NCBI RefSeq assembly: GCF_963576615.1
Contig: NC_088708.1
Span: 27,287,191-27,351,190, forward strand
Source: Watersipora subatra
Taxonomy: Eukaryota; Bryozoa; Gymnolaemata; Cheilostomatida; Watersiporidae
DNA length: 64,000 bases
Direction of reading: 5' to 3'
In this document: positions 1-13,445 of the stretch, one piece after another
How positions within the stretch are numbered: position 1 is the stretch's first letter
Layout of the letters: each line of letters opens with the position of its first letter
Notes under the pieces: model-generated
Told to the model about the DNA's origin: nothing
What the model saw: the letters and a program-made list of their open reading frames with translations, nothing else
Databases searched by the model: none
Made by a program: the position numbers and the translations under genes

Positions 1-932
1 TAATGGTCAAAATCTATAATTTAACAGCTACGTAATACTCCAAACTACTGTACTCACAAAAAATTTAGCTGATAACAAAAAATAAGCCCATTGTAAGTGC
101 CTATCTATTTGCTACTTCCAAATCAAAATTTTCAAGTTATCTCAACGCCTACAATATTTAATACATCGCAAAAAGAATTACAGCAACATTTTTCTAATAA
201 ATTCAAAATCATTAAATAAATATTTTTATTGGTCTATCATCCTTAAATGTTCTGAAACTTAACTTTATGACAACCACGTATATGACAACCACGTAGCGAC
301 CTTTCATGCGACTCAAAACCTAACACGACGTACACCTGAGCATAAAACTATAAAATTATACCCTGGTACATGAGTGCCTTCTCTCAAGCCTGCAAACTCT
401 CTTCTTTGAAATACGTCAGGTCCTCCACCAAGAGCTATGGTGGTCATGTTGACTTCAATGTTTTTAAGACCACGAGTCAGATGTTATCATAGGTTGGTTG
501 TGGAAAAAATATAGTGCCTTTGTTGAGGCAAGGTTTACGTTCGCTAACGAAATGCTTTTCCGTTTACCATACGTGCGGGCACCTTCTAGTCCGTGACTTG
601 AATTATGAATAAACGCTTGATAAACTACATTAAAAAATGTATATAATTAAAAAGCACAGGCTAAAATAAATTTAGACAGACCCGCAAAGAAAATCATCGA
701 AAAGTGGGCGCTTTTGCTAGTCGGTTGCTACGGACTGTAGATCAAATACAAACTTTTAAAACTTTTGGTCATTCATTAATTTTTTAAATTAAATTATCAA
801 CTGTTACAATTTAATAATATATATTTTGTTTATTAATTTAAAATTTATTTAAATAATTACATTTTTTCTAAGATCTTTATTTTTACTTTACTCATCTTTC
901 TTTATTTCGGGTTTTCCGTTTAACCATTGTAG
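1..932. other. Region upstream of HDAC1/2
   Basis: AT-rich sequence with no convincing exon on either strand and no recognised repeat. The bases just before the HDAC start (pyrimidines, then ccattgtag at 925-933) resemble a splice acceptor, so a non-coding 5' UTR exon could lie further upstream. That is inference only. No TATA box or other core promoter element could be assigned. Confidence 0.4.
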
Positions 933-941
933 ATGTGCATA

Positions 942-3900
942 ATGAATCAAGGAGTAGGACCTCATAGCAAGAAGAAAGTGTGCTACTACTATGACGGTAG
1001 GCTACTAAATAGTTATTTTATGCGTTTACTTGGTATTATAAGTATATATGATAGTTTGAAACATTATACTGCATTAGTTTATACTCCGCCAGGTGTGGCG
1101 AGTCATTTGACAACTAGCCTATATGGCCAGGGTTGAAAATTTAGTCTAAATTCTTCTAATGTATTGAGATTCTGATTAGCAGCAATTACATAGCAACTGG
1201 ATTCTTGGTGCGGTAATTAAATTTTGCTTAATATACTTTTTGTGAATTCAAACAACAGCGCCATAAAATTTTGCGCGATTTTTCTAATGGACTAAGCAGA
1301 TTTTGAAAGCTCTAAACAGCGACGAAAAGTAATCAATTTTGACATCTTGATTAACAACATAAAATATGTGCAAAAATTTGCATAGTTATTGACTGATCCT
1401 CATTGCTTTGGAAAGTTGCCAGTTTTGTGTTTGTTGAAAATTAAGCATTGTTGAGTTACCTAAAATAACAATGCCTTTACGTTGCTGCGAAACATTATTA
1501 TTTTGCTGTTAAACTGATATAGAAATTTGCATGTTCGTTTAGAGTCTTACATTGTATCAAAAAAACGAACACATGCTAGACGTTGTCAAACATTTTTTAG
1601 TTAGCGGTTCATTTAGACTCAATGTAGTGTGGCATACATCTGCGGAACTTTTTCGAAACACAGACTTTGTCAACTTTATAAGTGTTGCGGTTAATTGTAC
1701 CCTAAAAGCACTTTCGTAGGAAACTCACACTTAAATTAGCAATCCTTTATAGCAGGGGTGTCAAACTCATTTTCACCGAGGGCCACATCAGCGTAATGGC
1801 TGTCCTCAAAGGGCCAGATGTAACTTATAAATGTAACAAAATGTATTCGAATAATGTAAAATAGCTTTAACTAATCTTTGATATTAAAAAAACTCTGACT
1901 TTATTACTTAAAGTTGCAAACAGAACAGTTGCACAGCAAAACATGCAGAACTCTTGTTTTCGAAAGAAATCAGAAAAATTACACAATACCCATTAACATG
2001 GGCATACTTTCAGCAAAATCAAAAATTGTGAGCTGCTAGCAACATGAATTTGTTTGCATACACACATGAAACCTGCAAATACTAAATAATTGCAGCAACA
2101 CAGAATCAATATGTTAGCAGCAAAAAACTATTTGCTGAAACAAAGTTAGACTTTTTCCGAAGAAATTGCAAAATACACAGTGTTTGACTAAAATTACTTA
2201 TTTATTGCATACAATACAAAGTTATGAATATTATTTATACATATACAGTTAGTTATGAACATGACAATCACGAAACTCTAATTTCCAACTTTTCTACGCG
2301 AGTATTATCCTTCAAAGCATAGCAAATCTACATCCTAATATAACTCAAATAAACTATCATGAACATATTATAAATAATAAAAAATATGTTCAGTAACTCT
2401 GTTCTTGACTTTTCAGACTTAAAGAGGCAGCTCTAAGAATCAATATGATCATATCGAAATTGAATGATAACTTTACTCTGACTACGGCTGACAGCCTAAA
2501 AAGTGCATTTTTATTCTAGCATAACGATTTAAATTGAAAAAAATTAAAGTTAATAAAAACTGTAAAACCTTAAAAATAATGTTTCGATTTGATTTATGCA
2601 GTCTTTCACTGTCTTACCCCTTCTGAATCTGCATATTAACTTCTGGAGTGAAAAAATTGATCGCGAACGATAAATTTTAAAGTGACGATGAGGATTTTTG
2701 GTTTAGCTAGATGTCGAACTAGGTGTAGTATTTTGGGTGTGACTTTTGCCAGAGACATCATTGAGGCATATTTGTACGTTTGTTTGATTAGCCAGAAAAT
2801 TTTCTTTCTGACTAATCAAAATTATTCTTATGTAATTTAGAAATAACGATACAAGTAATAGATAAATTTTAAAGGCAAGATAAATTCACGTTGGGTGCCT
2901 AACAGCGTTATAAATACGGAAGTTGACTCCGTCGCGTGTGAATGAGTCAAGCTGTCACTGGCCACATAAAATGACATGCCGGGCCAAAAGTGGCCCGGGG
3001 GCCATGTGATTGACACCTGTGCTTTATAGTGTCGGGTTTGTTGTAAGATCCGTCTGCTAGCAGGACACAGTAGTAACAACAGACTTACTTCTTGGTGGCA
3101 AACTGATTATAAATGCATGCTAGGATTTTTAATATTTAAATATATCAAGTTTTATACAATCGTTTTTTCTATCAACAAGGTTTTATGCAATTGATTGCTT
3201 TTTGAATGCTGCACTCAGTTAAGTTGCGTATCAACTGAAATTTTGTACCAAAGATAAACAAAATGTGGGCTATGTGACATTTGTAGAAAAAATTCCTATA
3301 TTTTCTGTAACGCTTATTTTAGTTATTTTGCGCAAGCATTTTATTTATTTTTGTGATATTATTGAACAACTGGGACTTCCGCGCATAACTAGTGTGGATT
3401 TGGAAATTAATACAAAGGCTTTGCAGTTTAAAGTAGTAAACTAACTACTATTAAAGAATATTTTTGTTTAATAAGGTTTTAGGGAGCATCCATGGCTAAT
3501 TGGTTTGCAGCATTTAACTTGTGAATAACATGTTAGGGCTCACTAATCACAAGGGTTACTAGTGGTGACAGGAAAGGTACATAACCTTAAATTGCTCTTT
3601 GTCACATATGCAGTGCAGGGTAGTCAGCACTTTGCCAGGAGATCGCCTAACTAGAGTTTGGCGACAAAAATTAAACTGTTTTCTTTTCTAACTTACAAAG
3701 TCTATGTAAGCTGTGACTGAAACCTTTGACGTAATTCTAGCCGAGGCAAGAATTAAGACTTATTTGAAAATTAGAATCAACATTTTGATCTGAATTCCAT
3801 TCAAATGAACTTCAGAGTGATTTAGCTTTGAGTTGTCTTTTATTATAAACCACACAAGAATAACACAATAGCAAGGTAGTCAACCAACCATGATATATAA

Positions 3901-6900
3901 CTTGAGTATAAACAAGCTAGTTGGTCAACTTTCATTCCTTATTTCTTGATCTAGCTTTGTCCAATTTGAAGGAACAAGGCTTATATAGCTCCCGAGTCAC
4001 TATGGGCAATTGCTTGGCGTAGCAAGATATTCATCAGCCATATGCATACCGATCTAAAACATTTTCTCAAAAATATGCCGGAGTTGTATGCTGTAATGCT
4101 AAGTTTATGTTGAACCATTGTAGGAGATATTGGTAATTACTATTATGGACAGGGTCATCCCATGAAGCCTCATCGAATAAGGATGACACACAACCTTCTT
4201 CTAAACTACGGTCTTTACAGAAAGATGGAAATCTATGTAAGACGCAGTATTACCTGTTATTTTCGTCATGTTCATAAATCAGCTTCATTCTTGTTTCATA
4301 TCCTTTTTTTGTAGATAACTTTTTTATTCGTATTTAAACAGAGTTGGTGAAATATCTAGACTTGAAGTTATTCATTCTGAGATTTTTGTTTGCTAGAGGC
4401 CGATGAAGGCGTCGGTTGAAGAGATGACAAAGTTTCACAGTGATGACTACATCAAATTTCTCCGCACTATCAGACCTGACAATATGTCAGAGCACAACAG
4501 ACATATGCAGAGATGTAAGTAATGTCCTATGTAATCATAAGACTTGTGTGTTTAGGCATACTATGTGCGTCATATTGGGATTATATCCTCCAAAGTTTGA
4601 GAGACAATTCTCTTCTGATTGCAGTTAATGTTGGAGAAGACTGTCCAGTGTTTGACGGCATGTATGAATTTTGTCAACTATCCGGTGGTGGCAGTGTTGC
4701 TGGTGCCGTTAAACTGAACAAACAACAGACAGATATTGCAGTCAACTGGGCTGGTGGCCTTCATCATGCAAAAAAGTCTGAGGCATCCGGGTTCTGCTAC
4801 GTGAATGACATTGTCCTTGGTATTCTTGAACTTCTCAAGTAGGTCACTAACTAAATGGTCACCTTGAGGCAGCTCTCTAATTGTGTATACTCGACAACCT
4901 TTTTTCTTGGGTGATGCCTTCTTCACACTCTACATTGCTGCATTCACACATGCGCTTGTTTGCTGTTTTTTTGCAACCAAATATATAGATAAGGGGTGTT
5001 TCTTTTGGCAAGATATTAGGGGCTGCGGTTTTCTTGGGAATCGCTCAATATTTTCCGGACAGCCAGAAAAATTAGGTATTTACCAGAAAAAATTAGGATT
5101 TAGAAAAATTGGCAAAAACTACAATTATAAAAATTGTTCCTACTACTGTTACATAAAATTGACATTACCCTACAGGATGAAATTATTCGATGGATTGAAT
5201 AATTCATGAGTTCGCGTACAGTCAAATCCGCGAATAATCAGTGTTATTCTTAACACAAGGGAGAATAACTACTAAGTCAAATTAAAAACTAGCGGCTAGG
5301 CAGAGTTGGTAAACGTAGCTAAGCTCCAAACTCATAAAATCATCGCCCTGGTTTTGAATTAAGCCCATTGCGAATGCATCACACGTTTTTACAAAATTAT
5401 TCAAGGTCACAAGTTATTTAGAATTCGGCACGGCATCATCATCGAAAAAATCTCTCCTGCAGTTCTTTCCGTTGAAAAAAACTCAGAACTTACCATAGGT
5501 AAGTTGGTTCACCAAAAGCCTCCAAATCGATAAAAATTCATGAAAACCTCTGGATGCAGCAAGAAATTTATAGCTTAGCATGATCAACATAAAATTCTCA
5601 GCTAAATAGAAACCTAAACACGTGGTATACGCATGTGAAGGTTTTACTCTATTGCTAACTGCTTTCACGGATTAATTGATTCGCAAATGTGTTCATCCAC
5701 GAATAATTTAGTCCGCAAATATGCATGAAAAGGCAATTTTCATGAAATTCAACTCCGCGAATAATTTCATCCTGTGGGGTAGATTTTGACAGCGTTGTAG
5801 ACTTACATTATATTACATACTGAGAATTCATGATTCAGCCCACATTTTTGAGTTAGTTAAAAATACCTTTTTGATTCTGGACGTGAGAGCCAAATATTTG
5901 CTGCACTGACGACAGCCGCGCGGTTTGGAAGTTGACTAAAGCTGTGTAGACTAAAATGAGCAGCCGGCATGGAATAGATATGGCTGCAAAGCTGGTATTG
6001 GGTATCACCACCACCTAAGAGAGCGAGGACAGTGTAACTTAAGTTGGTTACCAACTTTGAGAAACATTGTTCACTCTTATTGCCCATTTCTTACTTTTGC
6101 TCGTTGTCACAGCGTTGTATATAGTTGTATATAGTTGTATATAGTAGTATATAATTGTATATAGTTGTATATAGTTGTATTTAGTTGTATATAGTTGTAT
6201 TTTCAACATACTCAACACTGATACACTTTAGCTGTATAAACTGATGTGCGTCATTAAGTGTCAAACAGATGAATAGCAAAATTCTATGTTGTATGACGTA
6301 TTTCTAGTATCACCACTTCGCCAATCAAAGTTACAAAATTGAGTTTTATATCAGTTAAATATCAATGTCTTTATTTTATAGCAGTTCAAGGTGTAAGTGA
6401 ACAGATTACAGTGCATGAGAATTAAAATGATTTCTTCCATTTTAATTTTTTACTAGGATTTTTTCTACTCAGTTTTACCAGAATTTTGTCAGTGGTAATT
6501 ACCACTCTAGAAAATATTAACCCTGCAAGATAAATAAAACCCTGCAAAATAAATATACCATCAATAAATATACTGAGTATTTGGTTCACCGTGTTGCTCT
6601 ACATCAACGCAATATTCTACACAGGCTTGCTTGTTCAATTTTCTAACAGAGTTCTCATAGCCACAACAATTGTCATGAGTAACTTTCACTTAGGCACCTT
6701 TTGAGAAACGTTTAAGCTAAGGTTGGGAATGTTTGTTACCTGAACCTACATGTTTAGTTGTTAATTTAGGAGGTCTGTAGCCTAACAACTTATCTTTTTA
6801 TTTGCTCAAACATTTGTTGAGTTGAGGTTGACTATTTGTGACACCTACGTATATGAATATTTATCTGTCAGATATACTCCTTTACTGACAGCATTCTGAC

Positions 6901-9900
6901 TTGAAACTGTTTGCATAATCTGTTCCGTGTTGGTAGACTATAAAATTTAGAAAAGGAACATTGGTAAAATATTAATATCTGTTAATACATATGTTTTGGT
7001 GTGTTTAGCATTTAGCTATGTCACTCAGCACACTTTTCAATTAATGCTGACAAAAAACTATGTGGGGATCACACTTTATGTACACATCTTTGATGCCAAC
7101 ATTTGCATGCGAATCCTGTCGGCGCTGCCTATGAATGTCTAATGTGAAATTGCTTTAAGATTAACTGGCAACTTTATGCTATGCATTCACCAATGGCTGT
7201 TATTAATGTTCACCTACTGGCTACAGGCATCACCAACGAGTGCTTTACATAGACATTGATATTCATCATGGAGATGGAGTAGAGGAGGCATTTTATACTA
7301 CAGACAGAGTGATGACAGTCTCTTTCCATAAATATGGAGAATACTTCCCTGGCACTGGTGATTTGAGGGTAGGCCATTAACTTACTCAGTGCTGTTTTCT
7401 ATACTCGTCACGTTTTTACCTTCTGTCATTGGAATGTTGCCATAGCCACTGCCTGTTTTGTAGGATATCGGAGCAGGAAGGGGCAAGTATTATGCAGTAA
7501 ATTTCCCTCTCAGAGATGGAATCGATGATGAGTCATACGAACAGATTTTCCAACCAGTGAGTCTTACAAAAGTTGCTAATGCATGAGTAATACTTTGTAA
7601 GGATGATGTAATCATGATCTCAAATAAGCTTCCTAATGTGACAGGTATTGCAGGCGACTCAAGTAGGTGTTTATGTGTGACAACTGGGATAAAAAGTTTT
7701 TGCGCTCTTTGATTTTGTCACGCAGTCAGAGGTGATAGATCCCAATTTTTATGAAAGTTCCATCAATGATCATATTTACTATACCTGCTTTTCATGACCC
7801 GCTTGACTCTAACACGTTGCTCACTCGACTCACACATTTTGAAATCTGAAGCTGTGAAATGTGCATTTAAAGTTGGTGTGACACCGACAAAGTCTATGCA
7901 TTTTACTAGAATGGTTATGAAACTAACTACTTTAATCATGAGTAAGTTTCATGTTGCGCAATACATAATAATTATAGACGCTATATATAACTATCTACTC
8001 AACCTAAAGTTTAATGCTCTTGCTGTTGTATTCTCACCACATTCCTTTATTGTCTGACACTTTAAAAAAATGTTACAGCTAGCTTTATACTGGTGATTAA
8101 AAAGAATCTTGCTGCTAATATGATTATGGATGCGTTATCATTTCATTTAATTCTTTGGTTACGTAATGCTATAGAATATATGTCTATTGTGTGCTGGTGT
8201 TTATTGATCTCAGCAATATATGGCTATTACAATAGCTCGCAAGGTGTAATGTTAGGAAAATTTTTGTTTTCACTTTATAAAATGTAGTTAAATAATTCTA
8301 AAACAGCACATAATGCCTTTAATATATGCTCACCTCTTAATTCAAATTTTTCGGAATGCAGCAAAATTTGAACAAACTTTTTTCATGGAAATTATTTACT
8401 ACGTACGATATATGAAATTTCTCAAAATGTTTCAGTTCGGTAGAGAATATTAAAAATTAGTAACTTTATGATTCTTTGTTAATTTTGTTTTTACAAATAA
8501 TTTAGGTTTTGAATTTAGTTGTTTGCATTGTTGCATAAGCCATTTGTTTCATGCTGTAAATGATTACTCGAAGTAATTACCTTTGTGTTTTGGGCCCTGA
8601 CACAAGTATAGCGAAATATGAACTATTCTTATGAGAACGTGATCCAGCCTATGACTATTTCAATATACATAACAAGTACCAGAACTCTGTAACTTTGTAT
8701 ATCAAGCTTTTCCTTTCAGTTTTTTTGCAATAGCTCGAAATGGAGAAAAGTTTAATACATGCATTAGGTAAGTTTCTGTTTTGTTTGTATCAAACTTATT
8801 TAAGCATTACGGAAACATTAAATGCAAAGTTCTTATTTTACTGGCGCCTAACCATGAAAACAGCAATCTTTTAAATTTTCACATATGCATGTCCATGAAG
8901 TGTTACTTGGTCTGCATATAAAAATGTGTAGGCATCAGCGTTGCCCCTGAACTCACAAATGGAAGCTATTTTATACTTTGTTTTGGCATAAATCCAAGCA
9001 TGAAGTTGTTACCGTATAAAGTTGTATAAATTCTAGTTTCATGTTTCCTTTGTTGATTTGTTTGCGAAGGACCTGGTTATTCCTCCATGGTTAGATTTTT
9101 ACAGTCTGCAAGTGCAGAGATGTCTGCCTCTGTATATATACCGTGTGGCGTGTCTTATACAGGTGATGGCAAAGGTAATGGAGATGTACCAGCCCTCCGC
9201 TATTGTTCTCCAGTGTGGAGCAGACTCTCTCTCAGGCGACAGGCTCGGCTGTTTCAACTTAACATTGAAAGGTTCTGTCTCGTGTCACTACACTTGAGTA
9301 ATATCTTTAGTTCTCCATAGTCCGCTCAGCTTGACCTCCAAACCTTACCCGTGTTCACATGGTGTTTGTAGGACATGGCAGGTGTGTGGAGTTTATGAAA
9401 CGATACAACCTGCCGCTGTTGCTTCTTGGCGGGGGAGGCTACACCATAAGAAATGTTGCCCGTTGCTGGACATATGAAACTTCTATTGCATTGAATAGTG
9501 ACATTGCCAATGGTAGGTACTACTTTTCTATCATATGGGCATGTTAGAGCAAATTTCTGATAATTGCTGGTAATATATTCTGCTCGATACATTAAAAATA
9601 TTTAATAATTTGTGTGGCTCGATTATCTTTGTGTATTGACGGGTAGAGTAGTAACCGTGCCTGTTCGTGAATGACTATATTTACATGGCTATATATATAT
9701 ATATGGCTTATAAAATACAGGCTGTGCTCAATAACGTATCAACTAATGGTTTTATTTGCTAGGGATTCATTCTGCTCGAAGAACTGGTTCACTCAGGGGT
9801 ATTTTAAAAATAGAATATCACAGTAGGTCTTTCAGTTTTGCAGACAAAAACATTTTAAACGGTGATCCCTCACTAGAGAATTTTCAATAGCACTACTTTT

Positions 9901-12142
9901 ATTGTGTGTGACACGATAGGAAGGGGCTCAACATAAACACAACAACAGTTTAGACAACTAAAAGTATGAGCTATTAGTCTACAGCCGCCTGGGATTAAAA
10001 CTTAGATTTGAGACACAAACATCATTGGACTAGGTTGTCGTATTTCGTTCACAAAGCTTGTTTTATCCTTATGTAAGATCTTGCTCTAGCATTTTTTACT
10101 GCAAAAAAGATAAACTAGGAAGCTAGTTTAAGTTGTTTTTAGATCATCCAAATATTTTAATATTATATTATTAGGCCATATAATTTTACCCCAACAGGCA
10201 TCCAACGTACCAACTACATCTGATCTAATGTATTCGATTTTACACTTTTTACACTCAGTGCAAAAAGTAAGATTCGTGTATCCCAATTTCAGTGATCTCT
10301 TGCATATCTGAACATAAATTAACTTAAAATTTATTGTTTGCTCACCAACCCCTCTTGTAAATTCTTACCAGATTCGATAGTCTGCTGTCGCTAACGATGC
10401 TAATTTTTTTAATCCTAAACACTTAAATATGTCTGTTTTAAAACATGTTCTTTCCTGATTTTTTATTCTCAGCAGTAGTAACTCAATAGAAAACATTGCA
10501 AAGCGATGGGCAAACCTTTTGATAAGGTTTACAAGTATAAATAAACATTAAGAGCAATTACATACTAAATGGTTATGGTATATTAAAGACTTGGCACGGA
10601 ATTTGATTTATTCAAAAGAGAAGGCAGCATTTGATGATAGGTTCACTGAACTATGGCTTGCCATGAATTCTTTAATTTAACTTGTTCTACAAAATAGCAA
10701 TGCATTTGCAAAATGTAGAGAGATAGGTTGACATATGTGTGGATGTCTCTAATATGGAAAATTAGCGAGACAGTTGATTTAGCACTAATTTGTCAATTCT
10801 GATGCAAAATTATGTCCAATTATAGAACTGCCATATAATGACTACTTTGAGTACTACGGCCCAGATTTCAAGCTGCACCTAAGTCCCTCCAACATGAGCA
10901 ACCAGAACACTCCAGAGTACCTTGACAAGATAAAGTGAGTTTTGTGTGTGCTATAGTCTTTACTATGCTCTCACTTATCTTTCCTTCATTAGTAATCTCT
11001 ATTGCAAGTCTGCAGATTTTTCAAGTTTGGTTTACTCAATACATTTTCAGGTGCCGGCTGTTTGAGAATTTGCGAATGTTGCCACATGCACCTGGCGTGC
11101 AAATGTCTAACATTCCAGAAGACTCTTTACACACAGATGACAAAGCTGAGGCAGATAAAGACAATCCTGATGTTCGACTGTCTGGTATGAAATGGCATTA
11201 ATTTATTCATATTGTGCGCCTTTGGCAAACATAGGAAAGTTTTAATTTTACATGGTTTGAGTTTTATGATGGATTCTTTTGGATTATCTGCGCAGGACGG
11301 TCATGGTTCTGTTGTCTGTGATTGTGACAGATGGCCGTATTGTCTGTGATTGTGGCTCATGGCTGTATTGTCTGTGATTGTGGCTCATTGCTGTATTGTC
11401 TGTGATTTTGGCTCATGGCTCTATTGTCTGTGATTGTGGCTCATGGCTGTATTGTCTGTGATTTTGGCTCATGGCTGTATTGTCTGTGATTTTGGCTCAT
11501 CGCTGTATTGTCTGTGATTGTGGCTCATGACCGTATTGTCTGTGATTTTGGCTAATGACCGTATTGTCTGTGATTGTGGCTCATGGCTCTATTGTCTATG
11601 ACAGTGCGCGCCGGTGAAAAGAGAATAGCTTGTGATGAAGACTTGTCTGACAGCGAGGATGAAGGAGATGGGCGCAAGGATGAACAGAATTACAAACCTA
11701 AGAGAACGAAAGGCGCGATTACAAATGGAGAAAGCAAGTCTATCAAGGATCCTTTACAGAGTGCTGCAGGTGATAGTGAAAAGATAGAGGAGCCAGCTAA
11801 GAGTTTACCCGATGGTGACAAACCTGCAGAGACTTCCACTGCTTCGTAAGTTCCTGGCTCCCTGGATTGTTATCGGTGTACATGCGTGTGAGGCAGCTTA
11901 ACTTCAAGCAGCTTCAAGGCAACTTAACTCGCAAAAATACTTCTACAATAATAAAATTAGCCTATCTAGTTATTCTTGCTTTCGTTACTAGGGAATCGAG
12001 AGCACCCGCCCTAGAGTCTTCTGGGACTACAGCTACAGCAGCAAGTGAGACTGGTGGTGAACCAGCAGGGGATAGTAAAACTCTCCCTTCAGCCATGAAT
12101 GAAACTCCTACAGTAGTGGATTCAGCAGGAGACAAGCCCTGA
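942..12142 (+). CDS. HDAC1: Histone deacetylase 1/2 (class I, Rpd3 type), 12 exons
   Basis: Zinc-dependent lysine deacetylase, the catalytic core of the nuclear NuRD, Sin3 and CoREST co-repressor complexes. Coding exons: 942-996, 4124-4236, 4397-4514, 4625-4838, 7227-7368, 7464-7556, 9163-9271, 9372-9512, 10826-10934, 11051-11184, 11605-11845, 11992-12142. They total 1620 nt (539 aa) with all GT-AG phases consistent. The protein begins [19 protein letters not shown]; an in-frame ATG at 933 is an alternative start. Catalytic motif [16 protein letters not shown] (His pair near residues 142-143), zinc ligands in DIHHGDG (about 178 and 180) and in [15 protein letters not shown] (Asp about 266), and [14 protein letters not shown] are all intact. 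The tail keeps the acidic LSDSEDEG, which in vertebrate HDAC1 is the CK2-phosphorylated segment, and then runs on with Ala/Glu/Thr-rich residues. This makes it about 55 aa longer than human HDAC1. It looks like one gene standing for both vertebrate HDAC1 and HDAC2. Confidence 0.97.
1753..3021. mobile_element. Non-autonomous hAT element in HDAC intron 1
   Basis: The ends are inverted: CAGGGGTGTCAA at 1753 and, reading in from the other end, CACAGGTGTCAAT. Both are followed by a GGCC-rich stretch. The element is flanked by a perfect 8-bp direct repeat, CTTTATAG, at 1745-1752 and 3022-3029, the hAT target-site length. The 1269-bp interior is AT-rich and encodes no recognisable transposase. The terminal sequence is of the widespread Charlie-like hAT type, so it was presumably mobilised by a related full-length element. 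Confidence 0.9.
3535..3660 (+). repeat. SINE-like dispersed repeat, body segment
   Basis: The stretch containing actagtggtgacagg and, further on, aaccttaaattgctct recurs with the same spacing on the opposite strand near 62770-62820, where it follows a tRNA-like head. This copy has the body but no clear tRNA promoter boxes, so it is probably 5'-truncated. It lies in HDAC intron 1. Confidence 0.5.
5168..5779. mobile_element. MITE with TA target site (Tc1/mariner-like) in HDAC intron 4
   Basis: Terminal inverted repeats begin CCCTACAGGATGAAATTATT at 5168 and CCCCACAGGATGAAATTATT on the reverse strand from 5779. TA sits immediately outside both ends (5166-5167 and 5780-5781). The 612-bp element has no coding capacity. 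TA duplications and the GATGAAATTATTCGC-type end point to a Tc1/mariner-superfamily MITE. Confidence 0.8.
6111..6207. repeat. 10-bp tandem repeat (gttgtatata)n
   Basis: About ten imperfect copies of gttgtatata in HDAC intron 4, with substitutions such as gtagtatata. Confidence 0.85.
11297..11604. repeat. 28-bp minisatellite running into the HDAC exon 11 acceptor
   Basis: About eleven degenerate copies of a 28-bp unit around ggctcatggctgtattgtct fill the 3' half of HDAC intron 10. The last copy carries the splice acceptor itself (ctatgacag at 11596-11604, exon 11 begins at 11605). The first copies contain a similar tgacag, so part of the array may descend from the acceptor region. Confidence 0.85.
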
Positions 12143-12282
12143 CAGCATCTATGAGGATGTCTAATTTTAACACATGCTAAATCAAACGTTTATGTGCAGT
12201 CTATCTCGCTCTTGTGTATAAAGTAGTGGCCAACTCTGAACTTAATCTCACAACATGGTGATGCATTACATGTCATGATGTA

Positions 12283-12288
12283 AATAAA
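12283..12288 (+). terminator. Polyadenylation signal AATAAA for HDAC1/2
   Basis: A canonical AATAAA 141 bp after the HDAC stop codon, in an AT-rich 3' flank. Confidence 0.6.
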
Positions 12289-13019
12289 TGGTTTATCAAC
12301 ATTGTATATTCAGGAAAATTTATCCTATTTTGCAAGAGCATGATTTTTTGTTATGTTCGTTTGCAGATATTTTTAATCCGAGGTGCTATTTATTAAGCTG
12401 ATGAAACATGCGTTGTAATTTTATCTTATTGCAAGCGGTATTAAAATTGTACCTGGGTTAACAATTTCTGAATTCTATAAAAGCAGGCAAGTTGAAGTCT
12501 AAAGTGGAACCAGTTAGTATCGAACGATTCCTGTTAATATGCCATATTAAATTTTATATGTCCGTGTGCATGCCGTTTCTTTTACCTAGTAAGTACTGTT
12601 CTGATGTAGGATCAGATTTGTAATGCTTATTAGACTAATACAGTGTACATAAAATGTTCTCAAGTTGGATCTGCTTACAACACATGACAAAATGTTTCAT
12701 AGGAAATTGACTTAATCACTGTTGTGTCAAAAAAGGTGTTACGGCAGCCTTTGACAAGGATAAAAACATTGCACCAGCATACTTGAGAGAGTATCATAAA
12801 AATGGTGCATGTTATTTAATTTTGAGGCTTTCACTTTTGGTTGCTTCACCTTGTAGTGTCATGCATCTGTGGTATGCCTTATGTAGTAATGCTGTAGGCT
12901 ATGATGACCAGAATTGATCATGCGCACAAAGTATTCTAAAAACTTCAACTATTCACCGACTAAATTTTTCACGCAAACAATTTTTAGGCATGTAAAAATG
13001 TTGTGCAACTAGTCAACAA

Positions 13020-13445
13020 TCAACTATAATATTGCCTTGTAAGACTGGAAAGTAGATATATTCCTAATTTTATACCTACATGTAGGTAATAATGTATAAT
13101 AATAATGAGGTTGGGGCAACAATAGAATCTAGGAAGATTTGAGCATCGTGACAAAGTTTTTTTTATTAATTTCAAGTAATTTCATAAAATTTGGTGCTCT
13201 AAGAAGTCTTGCAAATGCAATCAGTGGTCAAAACCTGATGTCGTGTGACAATGAAAAACTTCAGGTGAGATGTAATCAAAGCTATTCAACATACTTTAAA
13301 CTTATTTCAATCTACCTGGTTGAGTAGATTCCTCGTATTTACAGCACTCTTTTGACATACATGTTACAGGGATTCTTATAAACTACTCAAAATAGAAATA
13401 TTTAAATCAGTTTGTGGCTACATTATGACTGACCCTCTTCGATCA
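13020..13445 (+). repeat. Dispersed repeat, copy 1 (upstream of MAP9)
   Basis: About 425 bp that reappears, diverged but collinear, at 17855-18290. Shared landmarks in order: an atattgcc(t/c)tgtaag segment, aggaagatttgag, gtgctctaagaagtcttgca, ttcaacatac, aatctacct, ttacagggattct, and cagtttgtggctacat. No terminal repeats, tRNA boxes or coding sequence were seen, so its class is unknown. Confidence 0.7.

Noticed and set aside
4883-5209. 108-codon frame after HDAC exon 4
   Set aside because: Lies in intron 4 and runs into a MITE end. Composition is AT-driven (Lys/Tyr/Asn runs).
7794-8287. Two frames of 87 and 64 codons in HDAC intron 6
   Set aside because: Low-complexity AT-rich composition, no family resemblance and no flanking signals. 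Consistent with chance.
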